Positions 11,286 through 22,290 of a stretch of DNA of 64,000 bases are shown here, piece by piece. Source of the stretch: Heliopora coerulea. Lineage: Eukaryota; Cnidaria; Anthozoa; Scleralcyonacea; Helioporidae. The notes below the pieces were generated by a model. The model was not told where the DNA came from. It saw only the letters and a list, made by a program, of their open reading frames with translations, and did no database searches. Location of the stretch: assembly GCA_030142905.1 (NCBI GenBank), contig JASJOG010000237.1:62001-126000 (forward strand), in the 5' to 3' direction. How positions within the stretch are numbered: the first letter of the stretch is position 1; each line of letters opens with the position of its first letter. The position numbers and the translations under genes were made by a program.

Positions 11286-12629
11286 GCGGTTTATCTGCGT
11301 CCGCAAAACTGCACTGTCATAATAAATTTAAATACAGTGTCGTCTGCGTCTATCTTAACATTTTTTTGCGTCTATTATCGTCTATCGTCCCTCGTCTCCG
11401 CGTTTTTCGTCCCTTGTTCTTGCATCCATCCTCTCGTTTCTGCGTCTATCGTCTCCGTGTCTATTGTCTTTCGTCTTCCCGTCTTTCGTCTTCGAATGCT
11501 TGCTGTTATCGACTGATGATGTTTGTGACTTGTCTACCGTTACCCAAGTTGTTTTACCATATACTTCACATTGTGTTAAAGTTCACTTTTAACGCACTGC
11601 AATCAACATCATCGAAATCGCAGTATTGTGCTTATCATTATTATACTTTGAGAACATCAGTAATTTTGAACTTACAGTTTATTTACCACTAAGTTGCTAG
11701 TTCATGTAGTGGGCTATATTGGATGTAATCTAATGCAACCTATTTCCACGGGTTATTTCGAATTGAATAACTCACGGCAAAGAATATGTTAATTAGTTTA
11801 CATCTTATTGCAATTACTCCCGTGAGGATAGAAAAGGCTGTTAGCCAGCAATATTAACATGCACCCGTATCGTCATTTTGATGTGGTTGCACAAGAGACA
11901 GAAATATTAAAGGTGACGTCGAAAATACCCGAGTACACTCGAAACAGAATCGTGGTTTTGCGTTCTAAGTGCCTCAGTTTCGTTGCTATCGAAAAAGATT
12001 TGTAGGAAAGTGATTGTCCTGTTTCGAGACAGTCCATTTCGAAGTTCGTCCATAAAGTGAAAACAGCTCGTTTCCATCGAGCCAATCTTTGCATATAACA
12101 AGAAAAGAACGACTGACCATGGAGATGTATGATTTTATTGACACCCAAATGGAGAATAACGACGAATTAACCTCAACAGGTGAGCTATGGTTTGTGGTCT
12201 GTAGCTCAACGAATGTTACACTGTGCAGTCCATACACCTCAAGCCATGTCTTAATATTCTGAGACCAAACAACTGGAAAACAAGTGACTTAAACTTTATG
12301 AGGTGAAGGGAAAGTTCGGAAAATTCTTTCTCTCGATCAGACCTATTCATATAATTCAATCCAAAATGTTGACTTAGCGATGTTCTCAAGTGCAATTCGA
12401 ATGACGTCAAAATCTGCATTTTGAGACGATAGACGACGGATAAAAAAAGCAGAGACGATAGTCGATAGACGGAGAGATGTTAAACGAAACACTCAGAGAC
12501 GATAGACGATAGGCAGACGAACGCAAGACGGTAGACGGACAAACGATAGACAATGGACGGACGGATGTAGTAGAACCTTGCAAGTAGAACCTTGCCGCCA
12601 AGCGTTCAATACCTTATTTTATTTTATAG

Positions 12630-12740
12630 TGCGACCCGGGCCGACATCGAGTGAAGCATCTACCATGTGTGCAAACTTCTTTGAAGTACACGAATTTCTT
12701 CATGGAAACGACCTCCGAAATATCTAGAGGATTACTTCGC
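12630..12740 (+). pseudogene. WASHC5: WASHC5-like exon 5, copy A (two stops)
   Basis: After ATTTTATAG a 111-bp exon matches copy B 37138-37248 in length and phase. It corresponds to strumpellin residues around MDDICKLLRSTG. In copy A the frame is broken by TGA where Ser should follow Glu, and by TGA within the LLRST segment. The tail KRPPKYLEDYF and a donor GC|GTGAGT remain readable. These stops are the main reason to call copy A a pseudogene. Confidence 0.75.
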
Positions 12741-12943
12741 GTGAGTTTGTCTCGAAGATGTTAAAAATACTTGCTAATCTTGTGAGATTACGAACATTTG
12801 GACAACTGTAAACGTGACTTGTTTGGCCCAGCATAATCATTCAAGTGAAATACGCTTCAATTTCTGAATTCATGTTTTCCGATTTTACATCTAAATTTAT
12901 TTTCAGGTGTCCTGATTTGACTTGAGATAAATATTTACTAATG

Positions 12944-13524
12944 TTACGTGACAGTCGTCACGCGCGGAGAACATTCTCGAACATTCGAATTTCCTATAGT
13001 TTTACTTAGTCATAACGTTTATTCATACTGAGATTGTAATTTTGCTGACTCATGCTGATGTGAGTACCTTTTAGGTTACTTGAGTCATGAACATTGTCAT
13101 GCTTTTTAGGTTACTTGAGTCATGAGCATTGTCATGACTGTTTGTAAAAATAGTACATTAGATCATTTAAGAAATGACGTAAGTTGACGTCATAGTTTAC
13201 GGACAGGCTATATAAGCGCGACTCGCTCCGACCCTCGGTGTGTGTTATTGTGTGTTGTTTCACGTTGTTATGTGCTCAAGATCTTTACCTGAATACAAAA
13301 AGTTAACAGTTGGTTGGAACGCGTTGCTGCTGGAACCTTTTATCATCTTTCACCGTTGGGTCGTCAGAGTCGCAAGCTTAAAAGTGTCGAGAAGACAGAT
13401 AAGCTCTGAACGTTTTAGTTATTGTCTTAACTCTTTAATTTCTTTTCTCGTTTGTCAATTAACTCTTTAGTTTCTTTTCGTTTTTGTGAATAAATCTTTT
13501 CGTTTCTTGTTACACGTCAGTGAC
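12944..13524 (+). mobile_element. Solo-LTR-like insertion with promoter motifs
   Basis: Copy B lacks this segment: GATAAATATTTACCACTGATCG there is continuous. In copy A about 581 bp is bracketed by ACTAATG at 12937-12943 and 13525-13531. The inside resembles an LTR: it opens with TGTTACGTG, has a TATA box at 13209, a polyadenylation signal AATAAA at 13489, and TTGTTACA at 13514. Ten further bases (CGTCAGTGAC) precede the right flank repeat and do not fit a clean TG...CA LTR with a 4-6 bp duplication, so the element class is unsettled. No coding sequence is present. Confidence 0.5.
13046..13216 (+). promoter_or_regulatory. Dense AP-1/CRE sites plus TATA box in the LTR-like element
   Basis: Three AP-1-type sites (TGACTCA at 13046, TGAGTCA at 13081 and 13116) lie in a duplicated ~35-bp unit. 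CRE-like TGACGTAA (13175) and perfect TGACGTCA (13185) follow, then TATATAAG at 13209. This ordered arrangement looks like an intact RNA polymerase II promoter of a retroelement U3 region. That it is active is inference. Confidence 0.55.
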
Positions 13525-13740
13525 ACTAATGATCGACCGAACGTGATGTCCGTATTACTCAGATATCGGACAGATGTTTTTAAGTACGTGAGGTCTGCAC
13601 TACTGAGATATCAGACAGATGTTCTTAAGTACGGAGCGAGACCAGTGCAGCGAATTAAGATCCAATACTTCACTAGTACAGAGGTCCAATATTTCACTAC
13701 TACAGACCTAACAAGTGAGGTCAATAAATAGTTTATTATA

Positions 13741-13971
13741 ACCCGTTTACACTGTTAATATTTTGGCCACAGCACGGCTAAAATTTTGCTACGGGAGCCG
13801 CTATCTTTGGACACGGTACGGGTGATTTTCACAATATAAACAGTGTGGACTTCTTAAAATTTCGTACCCGTGCCTGAAAATTTAGCTGCGCCGTGCACCT
13901 CTGTGTACGTAAGTGCCGTGCCCAATATTAATACCATGCCCTGCCCAAGATGTTACAGTGTAAACGAGGTT
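13741..13971. mobile_element. MITE with ~27-bp TIRs, present in both duplicates (copy A)
   Basis: The left end ACCCGTTTACACTGTTAATA is the inverse of the right end TGTTACAGTGTAAACGAGGT. TTATA flanks both sides. The same element with the same flanks occurs at 37877-38081, so it was inserted before the segmental duplication. Confidence 0.65.
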
Positions 13972-14395
13972 TATATGTCTTTACTAAAATGTAATTGACA
14001 AGTGCAAAGGTAGAGAACAATAGACTAGCTTGCAGTTCTGTGGTCTTTTCATAGATAATTTCTTCACCAACTTCATTCTACATGGTTACTTTTCCTTTTC
14101 TGATTGTTTGTAATGCACTTTTGCTTCATATTTTGTCAAAAGTTTAAACTTTAATTCTACACAAGCAAGACTGTTTTAAATTTCCACCCCAGAGCGGTCA
14201 TTACGGGAAATATCCGACCGCTTATGGACAAATCAAATTGCAGGGTTTCCGTATTCCAACCACTCGTTATCACAGCCATGTAATAAATACTCGGATTCCA
14301 TTTTCACTTGTGACAATTTTGTTCACTGGCCCGATTTCGTGCGGATGAATTGTGAATGTCTCAAGCCTTAGTTTCCAGCTGTGGTGAAAAATGCT

Positions 14396-14663
14396 CGGCT
14401 TAACGGTATCTAGAGCAAGAAGCAAACGCCGAAATACGACATCTTAAAGACTTAAGACTTAAGTAAAAAGACGAATATAAACGGTAATATTTCGACCTTA
14501 TTTCAAAGTCATGAAACAATGACTTTGAAATAAAGTCGAAATATTACCGTTTATGTTCTTCTTGTTTTTACTTAAATCTCAGGTCTTCAAGATGTTGTTT
14601 TTCAGAGTTTATTTTTTTGCTCTATATCCTTAAATTGTCGGCTTGTAATGGCTTTAACCGTAT
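14396..14663. mobile_element. Palindromic insert with hammerhead-like remnant
   Basis: Arms at 14438-14513 and 14519-14595 are inverted copies of about 75 bp. The centre reads ATGACTTTGAAATAAAGTCG then AAATATTACCG, with a GACTTT/AAAGTC stem. Copy B reads straight through (CGGCTTAATCTGTGGTGG), giving the empty site. Flanking CGGCTTAACGGTAT and GGCTTTAACCGTAT suggest a 14-bp target duplication that has since diverged. Confidence 0.6.
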
Positions 14664-14831
14664 GTGTGGCGGAAGGAATGCGGTACGTTGTATATCGGTA
14701 AGCTTTGGAAACCTTAAGACACTGTCTCTGCTCTGGCAGCTTATTGCTGCAAATAATTTCTCCCTCAGTGCATACAGGTAGCGTTTCTGTTGTCCCAAAT
14801 TTCACACATGTAAACTTTTCACTACAACAAT

Positions 14832-15838
14832 CAGTGGCGTAGCCAAAGTGAGTGGGTGGAGAGAGTTCAGGGGGTTCAAACCTTTCCCATAGCTGCAACG
14901 AGCTTGAGTTTCCAATTGAATAATGAGTCATAAGACAGTATCGCAATCTGGCTTGCTTTGATTTGCGAGCTTAAAACTACTCTAGGCGTAACGATAAATG
15001 GTCGATCTGTACTATTTGAAATATTAAAGGAAGATGTGAAAGTCTGGGCAGCAGGATATTGAACAAAGTTCACTAAAAGTCAATCGCTGACGAATGCCAA
15101 TTGTCAGACAGAAATCGCTTGTTGGCCGTTGATTGTATAGGCAGCACCAAAAACAGTTGACTGTGATGCTCGTATACTCTATTACTTGCAATTTACAGAG
15201 CATTATTACTGACATTTTTAACGAGAAAGCTTTACCAAAATTACCTTTTTTTTCTGCAGCGAAACATCTTCCTAGTGTTGTTTGATGGTGTTACCGTTCA
15301 TTGCATTTACCCCTGAACGCCCCAAAAAGACTCATACGTCTAGTGCTGCTTACTAAGCCAAAACTAGGCACTTTTAAACTACCAGAATGTTTCAAGCCAT
15401 ATATTTCCATACCTCTGGTCGATTAAAATACCGAATACGAAATACGAAAATTAATCTTTCAAGTTGAACCTTGGGAAACCCAAATGAGACCATGCTTTTT
15501 GAAGTTTAGTAAAACATCTGAAAGCTGGACTCCCTAAAATTTATGTTAGTTCTATACAATAACTGAAGTGAAGCGAAAAATGCGAACTCATTATAATCTT
15601 TTCGTGTCTGGTTGTAAATAAAATATTCTGTAAATAAAAATGAAATACACAAACGAATGGTTTTAAAATCCAGGGCCGCAAGCCTAACTCTCGTTTGCCA
15701 TTACTTTCAGAAAAATCTCTTGTGTAATCAACTAGCATATAAGAAGACAATATTTTTTTGGATAGCTGAAAATTACTATTGGCAGAAGTTGCTCGACATT
15801 GAAACCCTCTCCAAGAAAAATTCCTGGCTACGCGCCTG
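14832..15838. mobile_element. Non-autonomous hAT-like element (CAGTGGCGTAGCC family)
   Basis: It begins CAGTGGCGTAGCCA and ends GGCTACGCGCCTG. It is flanked by ACAACAAT and ACGATAAT, a diverged 8-bp duplication. Copy B has no insert here. Related elements with the same termini are at 21727-22282 and 37344-37609. An 8-bp duplication with CAG termini is the hAT signature. No transposase reading frame was recognised inside. Confidence 0.65.
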
Positions 15839-16354
15839 ACGATAATTAATTCGTTTATTTGTTCAAGTGTCAAAACTGAGACACGTATGTCGGCCAAACT
15901 TGCCAGTGGCAGATCGAGAAGGGAGTCAGCCGTGGTCCGACTCCCCCTCAGGTCAGGGCGGGTTTATATTTTTTATGTCCACAAAATGTCAAATTATTCT
16001 CATCAGTAAATTTGCAAAAAACAACCACTTTTTTTTTCTCCAGTCTTGGGTAGAAGGTCGGACTCTTGTCATAATTTTGACCATTTGTGCCAGGCAAGAC
16101 TCGCGAGAACTCGCCAGCTGGTCTAGTGTCCTCGAGATCTCACGCGGTCGCCATTTTGTTTGTATGTGCTGCTGTGAATATGCCTCATGGGGAATGTTGA
16201 CTCCGTGAGGAAAAAGAAGCTGCAACATTCGGTCCTTATTGAAATGAAAGGATAGCCTTAGTTGAAATGAGAGTAGATTTAGTCCATTTAATCCTGTCCT
16301 TGAAATATTTAACTATAGGGGGGCTGTATACTGTATAATTAGATTTAGCATATA

Positions 16355-16640
16355 CAGTTGCAATCAAAATTATTCAACCCCCCACTGGAATTTAGGTTTT
16401 ATGGGATAAATATATTTTTCAGGTGTTTGTATTGTACAAATCACGTAACATAGTTTAAAATACTTTGAACAAATCATTTATTACTTTGGTTTCTTCATAC
16501 TTCACACAAAACGCCACTTTGAATAACTACAACAGTGTCAAAATTATTCAACCCCTTTTTCACAAGCATCTTTAGTACTTAGTAAAGCATCAACAAAAGG
16601 GTAAGCATCTTCAGATCACATAGTTTTTGTCAATGTTGTT
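16355..16640 (+). mobile_element. Tc1/mariner-like terminal fragment
   Basis: The sequence starts after TATA with CAGTTGCAATCAAAATTATT, followed by CAACCCCCC. Later it repeats AAAATTATTCAACCCC before AAGCATCTTTAGTACTTAG. This is recognisable as the 5' end of a widespread Tc1-like transposon family. It begins exactly where homology between duplication copies A and B stops. The transposase portion is not present. Confidence 0.6.
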
Positions 16641-16969
16641 TACCATGTCCCTTGTTTCACTTAGATTTAAGGATTTCCATTTTACCCTTCTTATTCCATT
16701 GTTTCCCCTAACCCTTGCCTTTAAATTGCTTAAAGGCAAAACTGAATATTTTTCGATTGTATAATGACTAATTCAACCCAAAATAAAGACATAGAAGAAC
16801 TAATCGAAGCTTTATCACCCATCGATCCTGATCTCCTCAGTGGTCTCTCACAAGATTCTGGCTCTCACAATCCTATTCCTGAAGATGTTTTATTAGAAAG
16901 ATGATATCATTATTTTCAATCCTCCAGCAACTCCAGACCCACAACCCTACAACGTTCGTCCTCTTCCTC

Positions 16970-17055
16970 ATTCCAATAACAAACCTCCTCTTCCTCATTC
17001 CAATAACAAACCTCCTCCTCCTCATTCCAATAACAAACCTCCTCCTCATTCTTCA
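16970..17055. repeat. 24-bp minisatellite inside the PLE N-terminus
   Basis: Three or more units of CCTCATTCCAATAACAAACC plus CTCCTC recur. In the PLE frame they encode PPLPHSNNK-like repeats, a low-complexity linker in the element's N-terminal region. Confidence 0.75.
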
Positions 17056-18254
17056 ACTGATACGAAATCCGGCGATCCTCATCTACTCATTGATTCCTTG
17101 CAAGAATCTGGCACTTCCTCTCCTATTCCTGGAGATGTCTTTTTTAGAAACAACCGTAGAAGATCACAACGTTTTCATTTTCAGTCCTCCTACCACTCCT
17201 GATTGATATCGAAGCAACGTTCCTCCCTCTCTCTCGGTAGAGAATCTTTCTCCTTCAACTCCTACTGCTCATAATCCCACAACAGACACGAAACCCAGCA
17301 ATTCCAATCATCGACGAGTTTTAAGAAAACTAAGAAAACACCGAAAAACGCTTCTATTCCTAAGAAATTGAGGATTTCGATTTCACCCGACGTAAAATTA
17401 TCTTCTAATTTACAAAGAAAATTGAAGTCCTTTCTCGGATGCTCAACCAAACTTTCAAATATTTTAGTTACTCACCATGAACAATCTCTTCCTCAACATT
17501 CCTCATCCTCTTCGAATGACATCCCTGCACTCATGAACATTCGTACTCGTAAACCTGTTAATTTTCGTTAAATTAACGGATCAGAAGGTGACCATTACAG
17601 GGGTGAGTTCATCTTAGTCCTCCATTCCGTTTCTGCATCAACGTCAAGCCATCAAAAACTTTAAATACGAAATCTCGTGGACAATCTAAGAAAAACCATC
17701 ATAAAAATAAATTTATTTAATAAACTCCGTACCGTTACAGGCCAAAGATTGGAAGGTAATCTTTCATCTCGTACTCTAACCGATCCATTCGTTTCGTTAC
17801 TTCCTAAAGATCTACAATTTGTTCCTACCCCTAATCCGGTTACATGGCAAACTTTTGAAATCCTTTTGTCGTTTTCCCTGTACTATGTATACAAAATATT
17901 ACTTTCATGATTACAATATTGATAATCATTTCTCTTTTAAATCTACAATCCCTTGGGATCCTCCCCTAAGTGATAATTATAATCTCCTTGCTTATATTTC
18001 CTCTGATTTTTATTCTCTCAAGTGTTTAATACAGTGATGTAAGCCATCTCCGTTACCCTAACAACCTTACCAAACAGGAAATGAATTTTCTTTCCTATAA
18101 AACCAGCCCCAATTATGTTATCAAGCCAGCTGATAAGGGTTGTACCACCATTTTCTGGTTTTCCGAGGACTATGAAACAGAGGCACTTTCACAACTTGAC
18201 AAGCCTCAAAACTACGAAGCTCTCCAAGTTTGTCCTAAGACAGTTATTAATGAA

Positions 18255-18747
18255 TTACTTACTAACAGTTTGATGTTTGAGAAACGTGAGAGCTTGGATA
18301 TATTAAGGTAGAAGAACGATCTTCAAGCTCGATACTCAGAAAATGATTTCTGAGCCCCATACGGGGATCGAACCCGTCTCGGTAGCTCAATGGTTAGAGC
18401 GTCTAACCGGTCATCAGAAGGTTGCGGGTTCGATTCCCGTCTGGGGCTCAGAAATCATTTTCTGAGTATCGAGCTTGAAGATCGTTCTTCTACCTAAATA
18501 TATCCAAGCTCTCTCGTTTCTCAAACATCAAACTGCTTCAATCATTATTAATATATAGTGGCTTCCGCTTAGGTCGTACATATATATCGAATTTGCACCT
18601 TAGCTCACCATCTGAGTCTCGGTAGCTCAATGGTTAGAGCGTCTAACCGGTCATCAGAAGGTTGCGGGTTCGATCCCCGTCTGGGGCTCAGAAATCATTT
18701 TCTGAGTATCGAGCTTGAAGATCGTTCTTCTACCTTACTTACTAACA
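18255..18747 (+). mobile_element. tRNA-derived tandem SINE array with inverted leader, 13-bp TSD
   Basis: TTACTTACTAACA at 18255-18267 and 18735-18747 brackets a 467-bp insert in the PLE remnant. The forward part holds a 240-bp unit and a partial second unit. Each starts with a tRNA-like segment: A box TAGCTCAATGG at 18383 and 18623, B box GGTTCGATTCC or variant at 18427 and 18667. The first about 115 bp is an inverted copy of the unit's tail, so the insert is head-to-head plus tandem. The acceptor 5' strand does not pair with the 3' CTGGGGC, so this is not a working tRNA gene. Transcription by RNA polymerase III is inferred from the boxes. Confidence 0.8.
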
Positions 18748-18884
18748 TTTCCAAATTTCGCCAGAACAGATACAAAAAAAAATTAATATACCATGATACG
18801 TTCCAATTTCTTGTTCCTGGTTTCAGCTCTCACATTCCTGTTTTTTATTTACTGTTCAGAATACATAAACCTAACCCACCCAGT

Positions 18885-19042
18885 CAGGGCCGCCGAGAGG
18901 GGGGGCAGAGGGGGTAATTTGCCCCAGGGCCTCAGATATTCAGGGGCCCCCAATGCTCGTAGTCAATGCTCCATTGGTCCGGGGTGGGGGCCTCTACCCG
19001 ACCGTTATGCCCCGGGCCTCAATTTGTCTCTCGGCGGCCCTG
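18885..19042. mobile_element. hAT MITE, 158 bp, perfect 15-bp TIR and 8-bp TSD
   Basis: The element begins CAGGGCCGCCGAGAG and ends with its exact inverse. CACCCAGT flanks it on both sides (18877-18884 and 19043-19050). Removing it makes the PLE motif HKPNPP run directly into RPIISG, an independent check of the boundaries. The inside is GC-rich (GGGGGCCTCTACCCG) and non-coding. Confidence 0.9.
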
Positions 19043-19096
19043 CACCCAGTCGTCCCATCATCTCTGGATGCGGCTCTCCCACAGATCACCTTAGGA

Positions 19097-19448
19097 AGGT
19101 TGTCGTTAATCTTTAATATTGTGTAATCTAAATTATCGTTGGATATCTCGTTCTCCAGCATCTGCGCTTTAAACTCAGGACAAATCGCCAGTGTTCGGTA
19201 ATCAAAATAAATTACCAATTTCGTTTCCTTTTGGGCAGCTTTTTTACGATTTTTTATGGCAGAAATTACGTGGTAATTGTTCATGATACAAGCCTCATTT
19301 TCTTTCTTAGCAATAATCCAAGCAGTACCAACGTACTTCTGACTTTCGTAGTCCTTGCTTTTTAAGGAAATCATTCCAACAGACTTGCTACATCGTGCCA
19401 TTGCCTCCGTGGTTATTGCGGGTTTTATAAGAAACAAAGGCTGATGAC
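19097..19448 (-). pseudogene. Trypsin-like (FAM111-like) serine protease exon, truncated
   Basis: Reading from an acceptor-like TTTTCTAG, the minus strand encodes SVGMISLKSKDYESQKYVGT, then AWIIAKKENEACIMNNYHVI, and later ISNDNLDYTILKINDNLP. The pattern G-T-A-W-I, N-x-H-V-I (catalytic His) and L-D-Y-x-I-L-K (catalytic Asp) fits the trypsin-like peptidase fold. It is closest in my recollection to FAM111-type cytoplasmic/nuclear proteases. The part with the catalytic serine is missing because the frame runs into the PLE remnant at about 19095. The upstream ATG is uncertain; GCAATGGC at about 19400 is the first in frame. Confidence 0.55.
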
Positions 19449-19449
19449 T

Positions 19450-20730
19450 AGAAAATTAAGTTTGGTTCATTAGGGACACCTTTCGAAGAGAGACAGAATG
19501 ACATCACTCGAAAGTCAGTTTTAGTGAATTCATCTCATGACGCTACAATACACAAAGCCCCTAAACACCATTATCACTGTAACATTGTCAGTTCCCAGTT
19601 CTTTTGTCTTTAAAGTGCGAATTGGCACAAGAGAAAGGTATTCAATTTTTTTTTTGTCTTTTAAAATAAACCCAAAACAAAACACCTCAGACGATACTTT
19701 TAAGTTTATTTTTTATGAGCGACATGATTTGGAATTACAATCTCCTTCATCAGGCTGTTTCTTCTCACAGTTTGTATATGTTCGCGTATAATTTAGAGTT
19801 GTGATGTTTGTATTCATGATCAAGCTAGTGCATCAGTAAAGTTTTGTAGAATGTTTTACTTAAACGATTGACCAGGTCGGTTAATTAGACGCTAACAGTA
19901 ATTTTCGTAGAGATGAAGGAGAATACTAAAAAGAATGATATATTATATACACATTTTAAGAGTCATAATAAGTTGAGAATAAGATCGTTCAATCGGCTAT
20001 TTTTTTCTGGCTTAATGATGTTATGTAGTATCGTAAAATTCTGAAAGTAGCAGGCCCAGTTACCTTCAGTTTTAATTGCTGCAAAGATCGTGGTATTTTA
20101 CGACCACTTAAAGGGGTGAAAATACAGCAATTTTGTGTAAAATGGTACCTCCTCAGTAAAAATCAACACAGCTCAAGTATATTTCTACACCAGACCACAA
20201 AAAGCTACCTTAGAATTTTCTGCCCGTTTTTTATGCTTGCGATCAATCGTGGTATTGTTTTCGTGTGTTGTTCGTGCGTCAGTATTAAAATAATTTTCAC
20301 TAGTTACCTAATTACGCAGATAAGTCATGGACTGATCAAAAATTGTTATGATTGGCTATGCAATTAAGTGAAGCTTTTCAAACATAGTTATGATTGATTG
20401 GCTAATTTATTAAGTGCTACTGGTCGTGATCTTGTCATCCTTGACCAATATTCATAAGCAAGGCTGTCATAGCATGCTGGAGGAAATCCCGCTTGTTGCA
20501 AGGGAAGACTGTACATCGTTTGACATCGGGACAGTCTGAACTCATCCACAACGTATTACTGCTACAAGCGATTCTTCATCCTGGCCATAGTTGGCGTATG
20601 CGATCGACTTTTAAAAGCACGATCAGTGTTTACTATTCGCTCACGAATGTAGCAATACCTCTTGATGACCTTTGTGACTAAATAGTATACATAGATGAAC
20701 AATCATTTTTATCTTTGGTAAATTTCCATC
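19450..20730. other. No recognisable gene
   Basis: AT-rich sequence with only short chance reading frames. I see no domain, tandem repeat or clear inverted ends. Confidence 0.5.
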
Positions 20731-20732
20731 AG

Positions 20733-20924
20733 GTTTTGTCGAGGAGAAATACCTTCGCGTTAACATCAATAAATGGTAAAACATTTGCAACTTCTCAGGA
20801 TGACGGAAATAGTCGGTCCTCGGATCCCCAACAAGCTGGGGGTCGTTTAGCCTCTTGGGCCAATCCAGTCTTCAAAGAGCGAGAAAGCCAAACGATGTCT
20901 ACTAACTTGGATAGATATTTATAA
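20733..20924 (+). other. Possible terminal exon, unknown gene
   Basis: After TTTCCATCAG the frame is open to TAA and includes NGKTFATSQDDGNSRSSD and GGRLASWANPVFKERESQ, ending NLDRYL. The polar, non-repetitive composition is more protein-like than its surroundings, but no family is recognised and no partner exon was identified. Confidence 0.25.
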
Positions 20925-21718
20925 AATATATAAATAACGAACTGACGGGGTATACAGATTAAAATATAAGCTATGAGTTAACAGTTGTTAGACTGTTAGA
21001 ATAATTCATTCTGGTACAGGAAGAGCCATGATTTCCCTCACTTATATCAAATTTTCAAACCGATAATCTACTTACGCGAAATATCTTAAATTTATTTGAA
21101 AATCGTTTTAAAGCAACAAAAATTAACAATTAGAACTCACAAGTTCCCTATAACCTTGTATCCCCGCCCCATACTAGACAGAATTGGAAAAATGCATGCG
21201 ATAAACAGCTTTGGAAGCAAAAATACAAAAAAACAGATAACTTTGATGAGGTTAATTTGAGGTCATAATCAACAAAAATTGTAAAGAAAGCCAAAAAATT
21301 TTAAGAAAAGTAATAAGATTAGAACAAAAAAAGAAAAACAATAATGAGGACAAGCCTAAGCCGCTTGATTGGCTTGAATCCGGAACTTTAGAAATTGCAA
21401 ATAAGCATTACAGATCTTTACACAACTCGCCTACTAACACGTTACACCTAAACTGGCTAATTTTTTTGCATTTTGATTGTCGGTCACCAAGTTTACGTTA
21501 TAACTAAACTTCATCTTTCCTAGTTTCCATTCTTTAAACAAAAACTTTTATCAATAATTACCTTGAACAGGTTCAGAAATATACAAGCAAACATCCTCAT
21601 AATTAAAATTATGTGTGTCGAGATCAAACCTTGAATTAGTTGTGCTGTTTCGTATGCAGTATCGTGACCCAATACCACTACTCATAGGTGGATATTCAAA
21701 CAAGATTTTGTTTGACAA

Positions 21719-22290
21719 GTCCAGACCAGGCGCGTAGCCAGGAATTTTTCTTGAGGGGTTCAATGTCGACCAACTTCTGCCACAATTTTCAACTCTCCAA
21801 AAAATGTACTGCCCTCTTATATTCTAGTTTATTACATACATGTAGGAGAGTTATCCGCACCTTTTAAAACCATTCGTTAGTCTATTTCACTTCTGGGTAA
21901 AGCGTTCTCCTTAAATATGTTAATAGTAATGCTTGGTAAATTGTAGATAATATAGAGCGCACGAGTATCACAGTGAACTGGTTTTGTTGCTGTCTACAAT
22001 TAATGGCCGGCAAGTGCTTTCTGTCCTACAGTCGACATTCGCTAGCGATTGTTTGTTGAACTTTGTTCAATATCCTGCTGACAACTGCCCAAACATTCAC
22101 ATCTTCACTTCAACATTTCAGATAGTACATATCGACAACTTATCACTGCGCCAAGAGTGGTTTCTAGCTCGCAAATGAAAGCTTGCCAGATTGTGATACT
22201 GTCTTATGACTCATTGTTGAGTTAGAAACTCAAGCTCGTTACAGCTATGGGAGAGGTTTGAGCCCCCTTGGCTACACCACTGGTCCAGAC
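21719..22290. mobile_element. Non-autonomous hAT-like element with perfect 8-bp TSD
   Basis: GTCCAGAC occurs at 21719-21726 and 22283-22290. The element (21727-22282) begins CAGGCGCGTAGCCAGG and ends GGCTACACCACTG. Its interior is similar, in the opposite orientation, to that of 14832-15838; shared motifs include GTTCAATATCCTGCTG. No transposase frame. Confidence 0.8.

Larger units (their letters stand above)
1070..16353 (+). repeat. Segmental duplication, copy A (WASHC5-like 5' region)
   Basis: This block matches 28600-41215 in the same orientation at many anchor points: exon 1 (1175 vs 28692), exon 2 (3497 vs 31227), exon 5 (12630 vs 37138), the TTATA-flanked MITE (13741 vs 37877), the stretch at 14050 vs 38120, and the stretch at 15850-16350 vs 39205-41210. 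The offset drifts between about 23.4 and 27.7 kb because each copy carries its own insertions. Divergence is high, with many point changes and indels, so the duplication is old. The right breakpoint is near 16353, just before a Tc1-like end; the left one is near 1070. Confidence 0.8.
16764..19090 (+). pseudogene. Decayed Penelope-like element, N-terminal and early RT region
   Basis: Recognisable blocks run in order: an ATG at 16764 (MTNSTQNKDIEELIEALSPI), a Pro/Ser-rich repeat, GNLSSRTLTDPFVSLLPKDL at about 17760, PWDPPLSDNYNLLAY near 17955, SPNYVIKPADKG near 18110, PVFYLLFRIHKPNPP near 18835, and RPIISGCGSPTDHL near 19055. These are the conserved upstream and RT motif 1-2 blocks of Penelope-like reverse transcriptases. 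Frameshifts and stops break the frame repeatedly. Two later insertions split it, at 18268-18734 and 18885-19042. Similarity ends right after the SGCGSPT block, where a minus-strand protease exon begins. Confidence 0.75.

Noticed and set aside
11873..12601. Cluster of overlapping minus-strand frames
   Set aside because: Mutually overlapping frames without recognisable domains. The region contains GACGATAGACG-type repeated strings (about 12420-12560) that keep frames open by chance.
18370..18450. Functional tRNA gene
   Set aside because: A and B boxes and a partial anticodon stem exist, but the acceptor stem does not pair and the sequence is repeated with a long non-tRNA tail, so it is SINE-like.
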